Source: Mytilus galloprovincialis (taxonomy: Eukaryota; Mollusca; Bivalvia; Mytilida; Mytilidae). Taken from it: DNA of 64,000 nt. Below, piece by piece: positions 23,456-33,430 of the stretch (position 1 is the first letter of the stretch; every line of letters starts with the position of its first letter). The notes under the pieces are model-generated. The model did not search any database. It was not told the DNA's origin and worked only from the letters and a program-made list of their open reading frames with translations. Both the position numbers and the translations under genes were made by a program. The stretch covers positions 16,090,441 through 16,154,440 of the forward strand of contig NC_134838.1 in NCBI RefSeq assembly GCF_965363235.1. The letters run 5' to 3'.

Positions 23456-23995
23456 AAAGAGGGACGAAAGATACCAAAGGGACAGCCAAACTCATAAATC
23501 TAAAACAAACTGACAACGCCATGGCTAAAAATGAAAAAGACAAACAGAAAAACAATAGTACACATGACACAACATAGAAAACCAAAGAATAAACAACACG
23601 AACCCCACCAAAAACTAGGGGTGATCTCAGGTGCTCCGGAAGGGTAAGCAGATCCTGCTCCACATGTGGCACCCGTCGTGTTGCTTATGTGATTACAAAT
23701 CCGGTAAATAGTCTAATTCGGTAGGTCACATTCATGAAAGGGAAGGGGATTGTAGTTACGACGTAAGGAACATATCCGATATCATTTGTGAAACGGTTAT
23801 TCCATAACGGTCAACCAACTCGTGATGGCGTCCGTAAAATTTACGAAGGGATGATTTCAACTTCACTATTTGGAACTCTTGGTTTAATAGCTTCCTTGTG
23901 AGCAGTAACCCTCTATCAAGAAAATCATGATAGGAAATGCAAGCACGGGAATATCGTATCAATTGGGAGATATATACCCCGTATGCATTGACTGT
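23456..23995 (-). mobile_element. 5'-truncated retroelement 3' end inserted in Gag
   Basis: On the minus strand, from about 23995, reads AYGVYISQLIRYSRACISY, then HDFLDRGLLLTRKLL and SSLRKFYGRHHELVDRYG, ending near 23756. This is the extreme C-terminus of a reverse-transcriptase polyprotein family I recognise from bivalve and cnidarian genomes. Next comes a 3' untranslated stretch with CACATGTGGCACCCGTCGTG, ending around 23456 where Gag sequence resumes. The 5' truncation fits target-primed insertion. A more upstream piece of the same family is at 28930-29345. Confidence 0.7.
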
Positions 23996-24411
23996 GTTAC
24001 ATTTATGCCTAGATTCTCGTGAACACTTTCAATTCTATTGGGAATTTGTACATAATCATTATTGGTCACATTACCTGTTTGTGACACAAACTGTGTGTTA
24101 TCAACAGTTGACTGGAGGTCTATTGCTCGTCTTGGTTGCCATGGTATCATGTCCGGAATGTGGACGGAGTTGTCCTGATTGCTAGAAAATGTTGGCATCA
24201 ACATTCTTGTCGTTGATACTGTTGCAGTTGTTGGTATGGCAGCGCCGTCATGTCCAGATGTATAGATAGCCTCAGGCCTTGTAACCGTCATAGATGATTG
24301 TACTGACGCCCGTGACGAAACTCCCTTCGACACCACCGGGGTCCTTCTTACTCCAGCTCTCGCTGATGCTGTACGCTTCCTGGTACCTCTTCTCAACATA
24401 CTGAAACTCAC
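23996..24411 (-). pseudogene. Gag N-terminus, cut by insertion
   Basis: ATG at 24411 opens a 150-codon frame rich in Arg, Ser and Thr (MLRRGTRKRTASARAGVRRT), as usual for the low-complexity N-terminus of Gag in this element class. It runs into the inserted retroelement at about 23995, so the last residues (GYIS) belong to the insertion rather than Gag. Assignment rests on position and composition. Confidence 0.55.
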
Positions 24412-25139
24412 AAATAGATTTATTTATTCATTTATTTTTATTAAATTTATTTATTTACTTATTTCAAATTTATTCGTTTTGTTTGTGTGTGTAACCAAAA
24501 GTCTTTAATCAATGACAATATATCTTAAAGCTGTAACCGTTCAAACGATGTATGTATGTATCGTTTTTGTTGAATTGATAGTATGTCGTATTCTACGAAG
24601 TAATTACTTCCGCACTGGGTGAATTATTCACCAAATATAAAGTCACAACAAAAATATCATTTCTTTAACTTAAGTCGTATTGTGATTAAATAATTTTTCT
24701 TTTATTTCATATTCGGCATCACGTGGCGGCCACGCCGTTTTTAAATTCAACAATTTCTAACTATTTTACAATTATTTTTTTTTTTTTTTTTTATTAAAAC
24801 AATTTTTTGTATTATCCATATATCTCTTTGCATATTATACATATATAAAATACCAACTTTAATATCCACTATAGTAATCTACTTGATATTTTCAAAATAC
24901 TTCTCTCTGTAATTATACACGTCTGTTCACTTGCAGCTCAAAGTTAAAAAGAACGCTAACGTCAAATTGACGTCACCACTATACATCTTATCGACTACAT
25001 ATGAATTTATAAAGGAAAGCACTGCAACGGCCGAGATTAAAACTTTCCACTAGAATAACCGAATTTATGTATATTACATAAATTCTATTATGTTATTTTG
25101 CAATGGTAAATATTTGTATTCTTGTCTTTCATTGTTGCA
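24412..25139. other. AT-rich stretch, likely 5' end of the Ngaro element
   Basis: Contains the perfect palindrome GAAGTAATTACTTC (about 24596-24609), closely followed by a near-palindrome GTGAATTATTCAC, a TTTA-rich tract (24418-24480) and a T run at about 24777-24793. It may include the leader of the minus-strand retrotransposon, but no repeat shared with the 19.4-19.5 kb side was seen. Confidence 0.35.
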
Positions 25140-25570
25140 AATGTGCTTTTTCTATATGCCTTTTTGTGTTTTTTGTTAACATATCCGTTTGTTTTCCAAG
25201 TGGTATAATACAATGTTGACTGCTGTACACCTACTTTTGACATTTTAACCTATAATGTCTGTTGGTTTTGTTCACACAACGTTGTCAACATAATGGAAGA
25301 AGGTGAAATTTTCATAAAAGTGAGAGGTTTCGTTTTATTTGTGTTTTCCATGTTATAATAACTATGTATGTTGTATTGTCGTTTGTTTTTTGTTGCACTT
25401 CAGTGTTGTTTCGTTGTTCTCCTCTTATAGTTGATGTGTTTCCCTTAGTTTTAGTTTATAACCCGGATTTGTTTTCTCTGAATCGATTTATGACTTTTGA
25501 ACAGCGGTAAACTACTGTTGCTTTTATTTAGCTAGCTATTAAACCAGGTTATAAAAGTAAAATAACAAAA
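25140..25570 (+). repeat. Dispersed bivalve repeat (CTAGCTATAAAACCAGG family), copy 2
   Basis: Shares with 17840-18395 the phrases ATATCCGTTTGTTTTCC, AATGTTGACTGCTGTACACC, CATAAAAGTGAGAGGTT and TTAGCTAGCTATTAAACCAGG. Both copies lie in the same orientation in the same intron, one on each side of the retrotransposon. Confidence 0.6.
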
Positions 25571-26256
25571 ATACCAAACTCCCTTTATCTAACAGAAATG
25601 ACTCAAACGAACATTATTATAAAACTATTAAAATGATGATCTCATAAACTTTCAATTCATACAGTATAATACCGGTTATTACATTCACTTATTATGACTC
25701 GTCAAAATATCTCTCCTTTTGTAACTTGTATAGGATAGAGATTGGAGTTGCACTTTGTAAGTACAGCTGTTTTAAAAAAAAACTACACCTCTTTTGGAGA
25801 GATATATTATATTCATAGATAAATTGTTTTGTTTTCGTATTGATTCCTAGATATATTATCTCTGTTTTATCTCGCAGAGACATAACGTGGGAATGTTACC
25901 AGTATAAATGAAAAAAAAATGTAGCGGCAGCCGTGATTTCTGAGGGAGCCCAACATTTCAGTACAAGTTAAAACTCCTCGAAGTTCGAGGCCTATAAATG
26001 TTGTAAATATGCCGCACAGCCCTATAGTATGTCCTTTTAAAACAAATCGTAGTACAAATGAGTTTTGCATTCTAGGATATTTTTTTTTCTCGAAATTTCA
26101 TAGTAAAAGTGATACAGTTTGAGTTCCTATTGGATTATTTACAGAAATCCATCCTATAAAAACAAGTGTTGTTGAATAATCTCGCTTCATTGATATTTTA
26201 GCCAACGTTTTGCCCTGTTTCAGTTGGTATATTTGAATATTCTTCTTCTTTTTTAG

Positions 26257-27636
26257 ATTCGAAATGGTGGTGGCAGGTATGAAATGGGACAACGCTCATT
26301 CACTAATGCATTTGATGGTTTTGGGAAACTTCACAGTTTTACGTTTTATGGCAACGGGACGGTATCGATGTCTGCAAGATTTCTACAGACTGAATACTAT
26401 AAAAAGTCTCTAGCTTCTCATACAATTGCACCATATTTTCAGTTCGGTAAGCTAGTTCCCCCGTATAACGAAATAGAAAAAATGGAATCGCTGATTAACC
26501 AAATGGAAAACTTGAACGTAAATGTATATAGAATACGTGATTCAAAAACTGGACAATATGAATACATGTCCATGAATGATATTTGGAACGTTTACCAAAT
26601 TGAGGAAGATTCATTAAAAACAGTACAACTTATTAAACCACCAATGAATGTAAAGTCACATATCTATATCCCCGGCTTTTCATCCGCACACCCAATCAAA
26701 GAATTCAGTAAAGAAACTTACCTGACGTACTTGATGAGTGTTAGCATAGTTCCTTACATTAAAAGTATCATGACTTTGTATCGAATGACGTCTGTTGGCC
26801 ACCGAGAGGAAATTGTCACGTGGGATATTGAAGCACAAACATACATGCACTCATTTTCTGTCACAAAAAACTATGTTATTTTCATTGGTCAACCAGTTTC
26901 AATAAATACAATGAAAGTAGCTGAATATGGTGACATAGCAGAAGCAATGGAATATCGTTTCAACGATCCTACGTTTATTTACGTTGTTGATTTAAGAACA
27001 AATAAGGTGACCACTGTGAAATATGATAAATTCGTGTCCTATTTCCATCATATTAATGCTTACGAAGACAATAACAAGATTATTGTTGACATTTGTACAC
27101 AAAATTCATCCAATATGTTTTCCATGGATTTGAACTATATTCGTTCTATATCATTGCGAAATAGTATCACTCTCTATAGTGGTATAAAACGCTTCACAAT
27201 AGATATAGTTACACCGTCGGTTTCTGTAGAATCTTTCGAACCATCAAAAAATAATTCATTTGCGAACAATTTAGATATGCCAGCCATCAACGAGAATTTC
27301 AGACACGTTAAATACTGTTACGCTTATGGAGTAGTCATTAAAGCAGACGACAAACATTTTAATAAATGGGCATTAGTAAAAAAAGATGTATGTAAAGTAG
27401 ACAGCGATTTATCATGGTTGGTTGATAACCATTACCCATCTGAAGCTTGGTTTGTACCTACACCTAATAGTACCAGAGAAGATGACGGTGTTTTAATGAC
27501 ACATGTATTTGATGGCATCAAGAAAGAAAGTTATCTTGTACTCATTAATGCTACAAGTATGCAAACTATCAGTAAAGGCATTTTACCTACCACCATGCCT
27601 TACAGTTTTCATGGCAGATTCTTTTCAGACGTTTAA
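26257..27636 (+). CDS. Carotenoid oxygenase, exon 2 (catalytic domain)
   Basis: Continues exon 1 in phase 0 with IRNGGGRYEMGQRSF; the joined protein is 514 residues, normal for animal carotenoid oxygenases (BCO/NinaB/RPE65). It is a seven-bladed propeller with a 4-His iron centre. All four ligands are in their motifs: H200 (SSAHPIKE), H253 (YMHSFSVTKNYVIF), H319 (FHHINAYED) and H507 (SFHGRF). The second-shell Glu lies in REDDGVLM (about 463), and WFVPTP is conserved. Deviations are RNGGGR for the usual RNGPGR and PSEAWF for PSEP. The expected reaction is O2-dependent cleavage of a carotenoid to apocarotenals; the substrate cannot be read from sequence. The whole domain in one exon is notable, since vertebrate relatives have many introns. 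Confidence 0.93.
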   Translation: MRNGGGRYEMGQRSFTNAFDGFGKLHSFTFYGNGTVSMSARFLQTEYYKKSLASHTIAPYFQFGKLVPPYNEIEKMESLINQMENLNVNVYRIRDSKTGQYEYMSMNDIWNVYQIEEDSLKTVQLIKPPMNVKSHIYIPGFSSAHPIKEFSKETYLTYLMSVSIVPYIKSIMTLYRMTSVGHREEIVTWDIEAQTYMHSFSVTKNYVIFIGQPVSINTMKVAEYGDIAEAMEYRFNDPTFIYVVDLRTNKVTTVKYDKFVSYFHHINAYEDNNKIIVDICTQNSSNMFSMDLNYIRSISLRNSITLYSGIKRFTIDIVTPSVSVESFEPSKNNSFANNLDMPAINENFRHVKYCYAYGVVIKADDKHFNKWALVKKDVCKVDSDLSWLVDNHYPSEAWFVPTPNSTREDDGVLMTHVFDGIKKESYLVLINATSMQTISKGILPTTMPYSFHGRFFSDV

Positions 27637-27716
27637 AACAGGATGCCATTTTTCAAGAAACTATTGTCTTTTTTTAATTTTATTATTGCTTTTACTGTTT
27701 AGATAAATCTTATTAT

Positions 27717-27722
27717 ATTAAA
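27717..27722 (+). terminator. Polyadenylation signal ATTAAA
   Basis: ATTAAA 81 nt after the carotenoid oxygenase stop codon, in a T-rich 3' untranslated region and followed by further T-rich sequence. It is the nearest acceptable signal. Confidence 0.5.
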
Positions 27723-28929
27723 TACATTTTGTTTCTTTATAAGTGAGGGTTGACTTTGTTTCCTTTGTTACTTTTAGATTATTCAATGAAATGAAAATAT
27801 GAACGTTATTATTACTCTGCAACCTCTCAACATGTTGCCTTCCTAGTACAAAGTGCGATTTTACTATTTCATAAAAAACAATCCGCCAAAAAGTGAATTT
27901 GATTGATTGATTACTGTTTGTTCATGTCAAGTGGCATATATTTCAAGAATATTCAGGACGAAAAATAATTTATCAATTAACACAATATATTTTTTTTGTA
28001 CCATTTTATGCAGAAAATGATTTGGTTTTTGCTTTTTGGTCAAAGGAGGGTTCAAAGAGGTTCTACTTGTACTTATAGACGTACATGTATAGACAATTCA
28101 TAAATGTATTACTACTAGTATTCAGAATAGGGTAAAGCATTAAAAAATTGTCCAAAATCTGATCTTCGGGTCTTAGCTGACTAAGAAACGACTTCTCCGT
28201 TACCTTGTCAATATTCAAACTGAGATCTTGATTACTATATGCATTAATTTTAGCGATGATAGCCTATCGTAATTAATGGTTGATCGTACATCTGTTTATA
28301 TCCGACGCAGTACGTTGAATAATCTCTCCGCGGTAGCACTTGTTACCGGCATTGTCAACATAATAGTATCTATAGCAGGATACAGCACTTGTCTAACGCA
28401 GCGAGTGTCTTACTCAGCGAAGTTGACATTTGATCATGAGGTGTTACTATACACCAGTGTGTTTGCCATCGAGTGACTTCCCGATTGATTGAGTCTAAAC
28501 ATCCTAAATAACATGACAGGTCAGTCTCGTGTGTATCGAATAATGTTGCTATTATAGTGCCTACCAAGACTGTGAGAGGTAAACGAAATTGACCTTGAAA
28601 CGATCTTATTGCCTTTTGATGTCCAAAAATAGGCAGATCGGACATATATTGACTTTATCTATACTGACCATATACATTTGGATTTATTGTAATTAATAAT
28701 TATTGCAATGAAACTGAAAAATGTTTTTTTTGTGAAGATAAACAATATGTTTACCTTGCGTAGCCGTACGCGTGTGTACAATGTATTTCAGCATTTCTCT
28801 TCGAAAAATTGCGTGTTTAATGGAATAGAACGTATCAATAGAAAATAATCTTTTTTCCCTGCAAAATACTATCATTTTATTACTAATTTATACTCGTATG
28901 AAATCGGTCTCCTCCTTTAGTAGAATAGA
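27723..28929. other. Intergenic, short dispersed repeat at 27902-27970
   Basis: At 27902-27970 the phrases GATTGATTGATTACTG, CAAGTGGCATATATTTC and AATATTCAGGACGA match the start of the longer repeat at 36733. The rest is AT-rich without recognised genes. Confidence 0.5.
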
Positions 28930-29345
28930 TATGCAGGCGTTGCTATAATATTGCTACACAGAAATGAAAACTTTATGATTTGGTAGTAAGGAGTGTTTTT
29001 ATGGGTTGATTTATGCTCTTCTCTTTTGTCGTAAAACTTGTTTTCAACCAACCCTCATCGTCGTTTTCAAGATACGTATTAGAGTTACATATATCTGTTG
29101 AGTCTTTTATTTTCAATTTCAATGGAAATACGATTCCAACATTGTCACAAATCTGGCACTATTCAGTGAGATGACATCATCTATATAGTGGAAAGTGAAG
29201 TGTCAAGATAATGGTAGCTTCTTTTCAGTCGTCATCAGAAACTCTTGCATGAAGTCACCCTCGTATGAAAAATGAACTAGTCATTCAAGCTATTCAGGAA
29301 GTCTAGTTGTAACTAGAATCGTTGCGTAATTATGGATTTTTTTTC
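28930..29345 (-). pseudogene. Relic of a reverse transcriptase with YIDD motif
   Basis: Minus-strand reading from about 29265 gives GDFMQEFLMTTEKKLPLS, a stop, then HYIDDVISLNS (the RT active-site YxDD), then after a frame change PLKLKIKDSTDICNSNTYLE and EGWLKTS, fading out at 28930. This is the palm-to-connection region of the same RT family whose C-terminus is inserted at 23456-23995. Several frame changes and stops make it a dead fragment. Its break point (PAY) corresponds closely to the residue where the other fragment begins. Confidence 0.6.
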
Positions 29346-30179
29346 TTCAAAATTATTCTTATTTGATGAATTAATGCATTTAAACAATGAACAACGCAAT
29401 TTAAGCAATCAAGAAGTCATGTTTTATAATGTTTTTTTCTGGTTTTTTAATTCTTTGAAATTTCAATTTTCATCAATTTATTTTCTATTTATGTTTGTCT
29501 AAATCTTCAATTTCTTTTTTATGGTTCACATTAAATAAATAAAAGGTCTTTTCGCTACATCAATATTTATAATAAAGCTACAAATCAAACAATTAGAAAA
29601 GTCGAAAGATGTTTATTTCAGTCTGGTAGTTAAAATGCAGATTGTAATCTCTTAGTTTCGCCCCCTTTATTTCAAGCAATAGTATGATTTGCGCACATAT
29701 TGTTTTACTTAAAAATTTTCAGATTCTTAAGAATTTGTTGAATAAATCTTATATTTAAAACAACATACAATGTTTAAATAGGAAGAAATGCTTAAAAGCT
29801 GTTTTTTTTCGCAGATGGTGGTAATTTGGGCAACTGTATGAGTTGTTATGATTTGCTGTTTGATTAGAAGTAAGCATAATTTTAGGAAATTTATGATGTG
29901 AAAAACTTCTTTGATAGTCATTACAGGGATTTACTTAGTTTTAAGTGATTAGCAGTTGCATCAGATAGAAAAATTTGGGTTTTCACTCATTTTGTTAACT
30001 TTTACTCGAATTTCAGGAAACGTGTGCTGTCTAGCAACAAAACGCTTTGAACATTTAAAAATGCATATGATTAATGACTGTTAATCTCTCTGCTAAAAGT
30101 TTAAATTGTTTGCATATATGAATTTAGTGTATAAAAGTCATATGCAATCAAGCTGAAATCTTAGAAAATATGTACTTAT
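29346..30179. other. AT-rich intergenic stretch
   Basis: Nothing recognised beyond T-rich tracts; open frames are short and without family resemblance. Confidence 0.5.
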
Positions 30180-30325
30180 TCGTCCTTGGCCTTTGATCTT
30201 GATTTGACGGAAATTGCACCGTACGATTTTTTCACGACCGGGCAAAACAGATAGTACAGATGTGTAGCTTTCAAATGATATATGATTTAGCCGTGTGTTA
30301 GGTAGGTGCATTAAAAATTTAATTT
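30180..30325 (+). repeat. Dispersed repeat shared with 39180-39340
   Basis: Shares order and wording with 39180-39340: TCCTTGGCCTTTGATCTTGA / GACCTTTGACCTCAATTTCA, GATTTTTTCACGACC / GATTTTTACGACCC, ATATGATTTAGCCGTGTGTT / ATATAATTTAGGTGTGTGTT. It ends just before the Cdc25 copy. Confidence 0.55.
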
Positions 30326-30455
30326 TATGGTTAAAGTCACTCGCCTATTATTGTCAATTCAAAATATCTACTATAAAATTCATAATACTTCAAATTTTAG
30401 TATTAAACTTTCAAATCATTATACTTGGCAGTCAGAATTTAGAGTTACCATAAAC

Positions 30456-31341
30456 ATGCTTTCAAGAAGATTATTCGATATACTAGGAGATGATGAATTG
30501 GATACAATTCCAGCATCTGTATCTTATCTGAGTTTTGATTCTCCTCCAGTAAAGGATAATGACCTTATGTCTGTGATGACTCCAAACAGTAAAAGAAATC
30601 TTTTTCTTGATGATGACGATGATTCTGGCCTCGGGTTGGAAGACCATATAACATCCAGTTTGCCGAAATCCACAAAGAGACTGCGTGAAGACGACGATAA
30701 CCCAAGATGTTCAAAACGACCAAAAGTATATTCTGATATAAAAGCTGTGGTAACCAAACTTGAAGAGAACGACGACTTCATTGCCGATGGTAGTAGATTA
30801 CATACTTTACCAACTGTCACTGGAAAACATGCTGATTTGAAAAGCATCACTCCACAGACACTTGCTAATGTTGTAAACGGAGACTACGATGACGCCATCA
30901 GTGACTACAAGATCATCGACTGCAGATACCCATAAAAGGCCATATGAGTTTGAAGGCGGTCATATCAGAGGAGCAGAAAATATGTATTTGCACGAGACCA
31001 TTTTAACTTTACTTCGGCAACCCACTAAAAGTAAACAGATAGTCATCTTTCACTGTGAGTTTTCGTCTGAGAGAGGTCCAAAAATGATACAATTCCTAAG
31101 AAGCAAAGACAGAGATCTCAATAAAGAGAACTATCCATCACTGAACTTTCCGGAAATTTATTTACTTGACGGCGGTTATAAGTCATTCTTTAACGAACAG
31201 CCTAAACGTTGTGACCCAGTGAGCTATCGACCAATGCTTCATTCTGACCACTCAGAAGATTTGCGACATTTCAGAGTCAAGTCAAAGTCGTGGACCTTTG
31301 GAGAAAAACGAAGATTTGCTAAAAAGGTGATGAAATTTTAG
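30456..31341 (+). pseudogene. cdc25: Cdc25-type dual-specificity phosphatase copy, intronless, frame broken
   Basis: Cdc25 removes inhibitory phosphates from Cdk1/Cdk2. Frame 1 (159 codons from ATG 30456) has an acidic N-terminus (DDDDDSGLGLEDH) and the family phrases GKHADLKSITPQTLANVVNG and IIDCRYP, then stops. The next frame resumes at 30943 with YEFEGGHIRGAENM, the active site HCEFSSERGP (31051-31080, a CX5R loop), FPEIYLLDGGYKSFF, YRPM and the basic tail FRVKSKSWTFGEKRRF. The break is a 10-bp insertion at 30930-30944, where CCATA is repeated around AAAGG. Without it the product would be 291 residues, short for Cdc25 (about 450-550) and lacking most of the regulatory region. The open frame extends upstream to 30327, but that part does not look like Cdc25. 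The absence of introns suggests a retrocopy; no A-tail is visible. Confidence 0.85.
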
Positions 31342-31475
31342 GACTGTGATGCAGTTGGTTATTACGAATAGTGCTTTAATTAATCTGTGATATAAGAATT
31401 TTAAGTGCTTTGTTTTAAATAGTCTTTTTTTATTGTACTTTTTAGTTATATTATATATTCATTTATTATTGAGAT

Positions 31476-31481
31476 ATTAAA
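31476..31481 (+). terminator. Possible polyadenylation signal ATTAAA after the Cdc25 copy
   Basis: ATTAAA 135 nt downstream of the stop at 31341 in an AT-rich context. If the copy is a retrogene this may be inherited from the parent 3' end; no poly-A tract follows. Confidence 0.3.
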
Positions 31482-31969
31482 GGTTACAAATAATCATATT
31501 GTATTTTATCTTTTATCCTTAAAATACCACAGTAGGACTATAGTGCCACTACGTGAAATATGAGTTTGCTGGTATAGTGAAACCAGAGACATATATAGTG
31601 TGAAACATTAATTCTCGTTTTGTAATTTCCAAAATGTCAAATATAGATTAACAACATGTAAAATGATTGTGTGAATGATTTTTAAAATCATTTCTCGACC
31701 ATACTACATTTGTGCTGATCATTTTATAAGAGAAGATCATTTGCACGAGATTAACCGGTACGAGATTACCCTCTCAACAAGAGAAATATTGTTAAGTTAG
31801 TTTTAGGGAGTCAATACATCACAAGTCAACTGACGTCGTAATATCACCAATGATTTGGCAATCCGATAGGAAACTATGTAGATGCCCTATTCACTGTAGT
31901 TTGACAATTGATAATAAAACTGAATAAATAGATGAGCATAGATATACACAAACAATCTTACTATCTTTG
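31482..31969. other. AT-rich intergenic stretch
   Basis: No recognised features. Confidence 0.5.
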
Positions 31970-32080
31970 CTCATTGTTGAAGACCGTACTGTGACCTATA
32001 GTTTTTAATTTCTGTGTCATTTGGTCTCTTGTGAAGAGTTGTCTTATTGGCAATCATACCACATCTTCTTTTTTTATATT
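31970..32080 (-). repeat. SINE-like repeat head, minus strand
   Basis: GTTGAAGACCGTACTGTGACC, TTTGGTCTCTTGTGAAGAG and GGCAATCATACCACATCTTC match 8695-8786 in the same orientation. Reverse complement of the head of the family at 46618-46945. Confidence 0.7.
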
Positions 32081-32874
32081 TACTGAAAAAGATCTAATTG
32101 TCGTGGTCATTTTTTACGTTGGGAATGGGTAAGGTTATTATAAGATTGGTGATAATATAAGCAAGATTCCATTCTAAATTAAGGGAACATTTAGTTTGAA
32201 ACATGAAAATGAAATACAGAATTCTTTGATCATAACAACAACAAAAAAAAAGGATATTTTTACTGTATTGATATTTCGGCTTGTATACACGATGGAGAAG
32301 AGGGTCGTTGTTATGAGCGATGTCGATGCCTCTACAAAATCTGTATGCAAAACTTTATCTGGCAGTTGGTTCTAGCATATGGTTGTTTCCACAAAAAAAA
32401 TGAATGTTTATAATAATATTGACTATTGTATCAAATTGTTGTCTGGCACTTTAAGACCTCTTGTGCTGTTTATAATGTGCCGTTCAATCATATTGTCTTT
32501 TTTCTCAATTTTAATATATTTTGGCTTTGATTGTTCTTTTTGGTCTTGCTGGTGTGACAAAATTGTCGACTGGAAAAGCCGGCACCAGATCCACAACCAT
32601 CTTGTATAATTCGAAATGCCGCCAAAAACTTGGATTTAGCCTCACAACTAAATCTTTGAAAATAAATAAAATACAATTTCCGTTAAGTTTTTCGAGAAAA
32701 AATTCGTACATGTTAATTATTTCACTTTAAAACACATCCTTTACTCATGGAAGGTTGAAGATTATCAAATAATCATGAAATATTTGTTTTGGTAATCAAG
32801 AAATATTCGTAAGGGTTCCGCCGAACCCAGTGTCTTGCCTACTTTTACTATTAGTCACAGGCTAACAAAATAAT
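32081..32874. other. AT-rich intergenic stretch
   Basis: A short AATAATCATGAAATATTTG phrase at about 32769-32788 is shared with the MITE at 42606-42830. Otherwise nothing recognised; the open frames between 32379 and 32730 overlap one another on both strands and resemble no family. Confidence 0.45.
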
Positions 32875-32908
32875 GGGGGGGGGGGGGGGGGGGGTGGGGG
32901 GGGGGGGG
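32875..32908. repeat. Guanine run, 34 bp with one T
   Basis: Twenty G, one T, then thirteen G. Strong potential for G-quadruplex formation; length may be unreliable because of sequencing or assembly slippage. Confidence 0.9.
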
Positions 32909-32929
32909 ATGATCACACACATTTCCCTA

Positions 32930-33430
32930 GATATCTTTTGATTGTAAGAGCTTCTATCCAAGTTTGGTGTAAATCCAGGGTGGTTTATGAATGTAATAAA
33001 TGTTTTAAAAACTTTAACTGCAAACTGTATGTAATGTTAACTGGAAGAAAAACTAAATCCATTTATAAGTAATATATGGAAAAACAGAAACTAAATGTTT
33101 ACAGAATTTTCTACTAGCTTTTGATCATAAACAAGCTTTTGTCCAAGTTTGGTACAAATCCATGAAAGTTTAAGAAAAATACTAAAACATTAACACTTCA
33201 ACAACAGAGTGAATATAATGTTAACTGCCAGAACAAAATAATTGAATTTATAAATAAAATATGGATAAACAGGATTTTTGTTTAACAAAATTTACTTCTT
33301 GATACTTTCTTGTGATCTGTACAAGTTTGGTAGAAATCCAGGATAGTTTAAGAAAGTTATTTGAATAACTGCCGAAAACGGAATAAAGAATCGCTATGTT
33401 TCGCTTTTGCAACAAAAGTCGCAGGCTCGA
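32930..33430. repeat. Diverged tandem repeat, about 180-bp unit, three copies
   Basis: The phrase CAAGTTTGGT followed by NNAAATCCA recurs at about 32959, 33141 and 33321. Each is preceded by TTGATCATAA- or TTGTGATCTG-like sequence and followed by TTTAAGAAA-like and AACTGCNNAA-like sequence. Identity is moderate, so this is an old amplification. Confidence 0.6.

Larger units (their letters stand above)
19530..24411 (-). mobile_element. Decayed Ngaro-type tyrosine-recombinase retrotransposon
   Basis: Read on the minus strand the order is Gag (24411-22683, interrupted), RT/RNase H (22876-21074), tyrosine recombinase (21017-20206) and SGNH hydrolase (about 20150-19530). This content, in particular recombinase plus SGNH hydrolase, is known from Ngaro-like members of the DIRS order. 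The copy is dead: frameshifts in Gag near 23041-23102, in the recombinase near 20500 and in the hydrolase near 20000, plus a foreign insertion in Gag. It lies antisense in the carotenoid oxygenase intron. The split direct repeats expected at the ends were not identified, so the true boundaries extend beyond the coordinates given. Confidence 0.85.
17131..26256 (+). other. Intron of the carotenoid oxygenase gene
   Basis: GTAAGT at 17131 to TTCTTCTTCTTTTTTAG at 26256, 9,126 nt. Filled with transposable elements: related repeats at 17840-18395 and 25140-25570, and an antisense Ngaro-type retrotransposon with a nested insertion. The remaining stretches (17131-17840, 18400-19400, 24600-25130, 25570-26256) are AT-rich with nothing recognised. 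Confidence 0.85.

Noticed and set aside
32379..32730. Overlapping open frames on both strands
   Set aside because: None resembles a known family; several begin at non-ATG codons and lie in AT-rich DNA.
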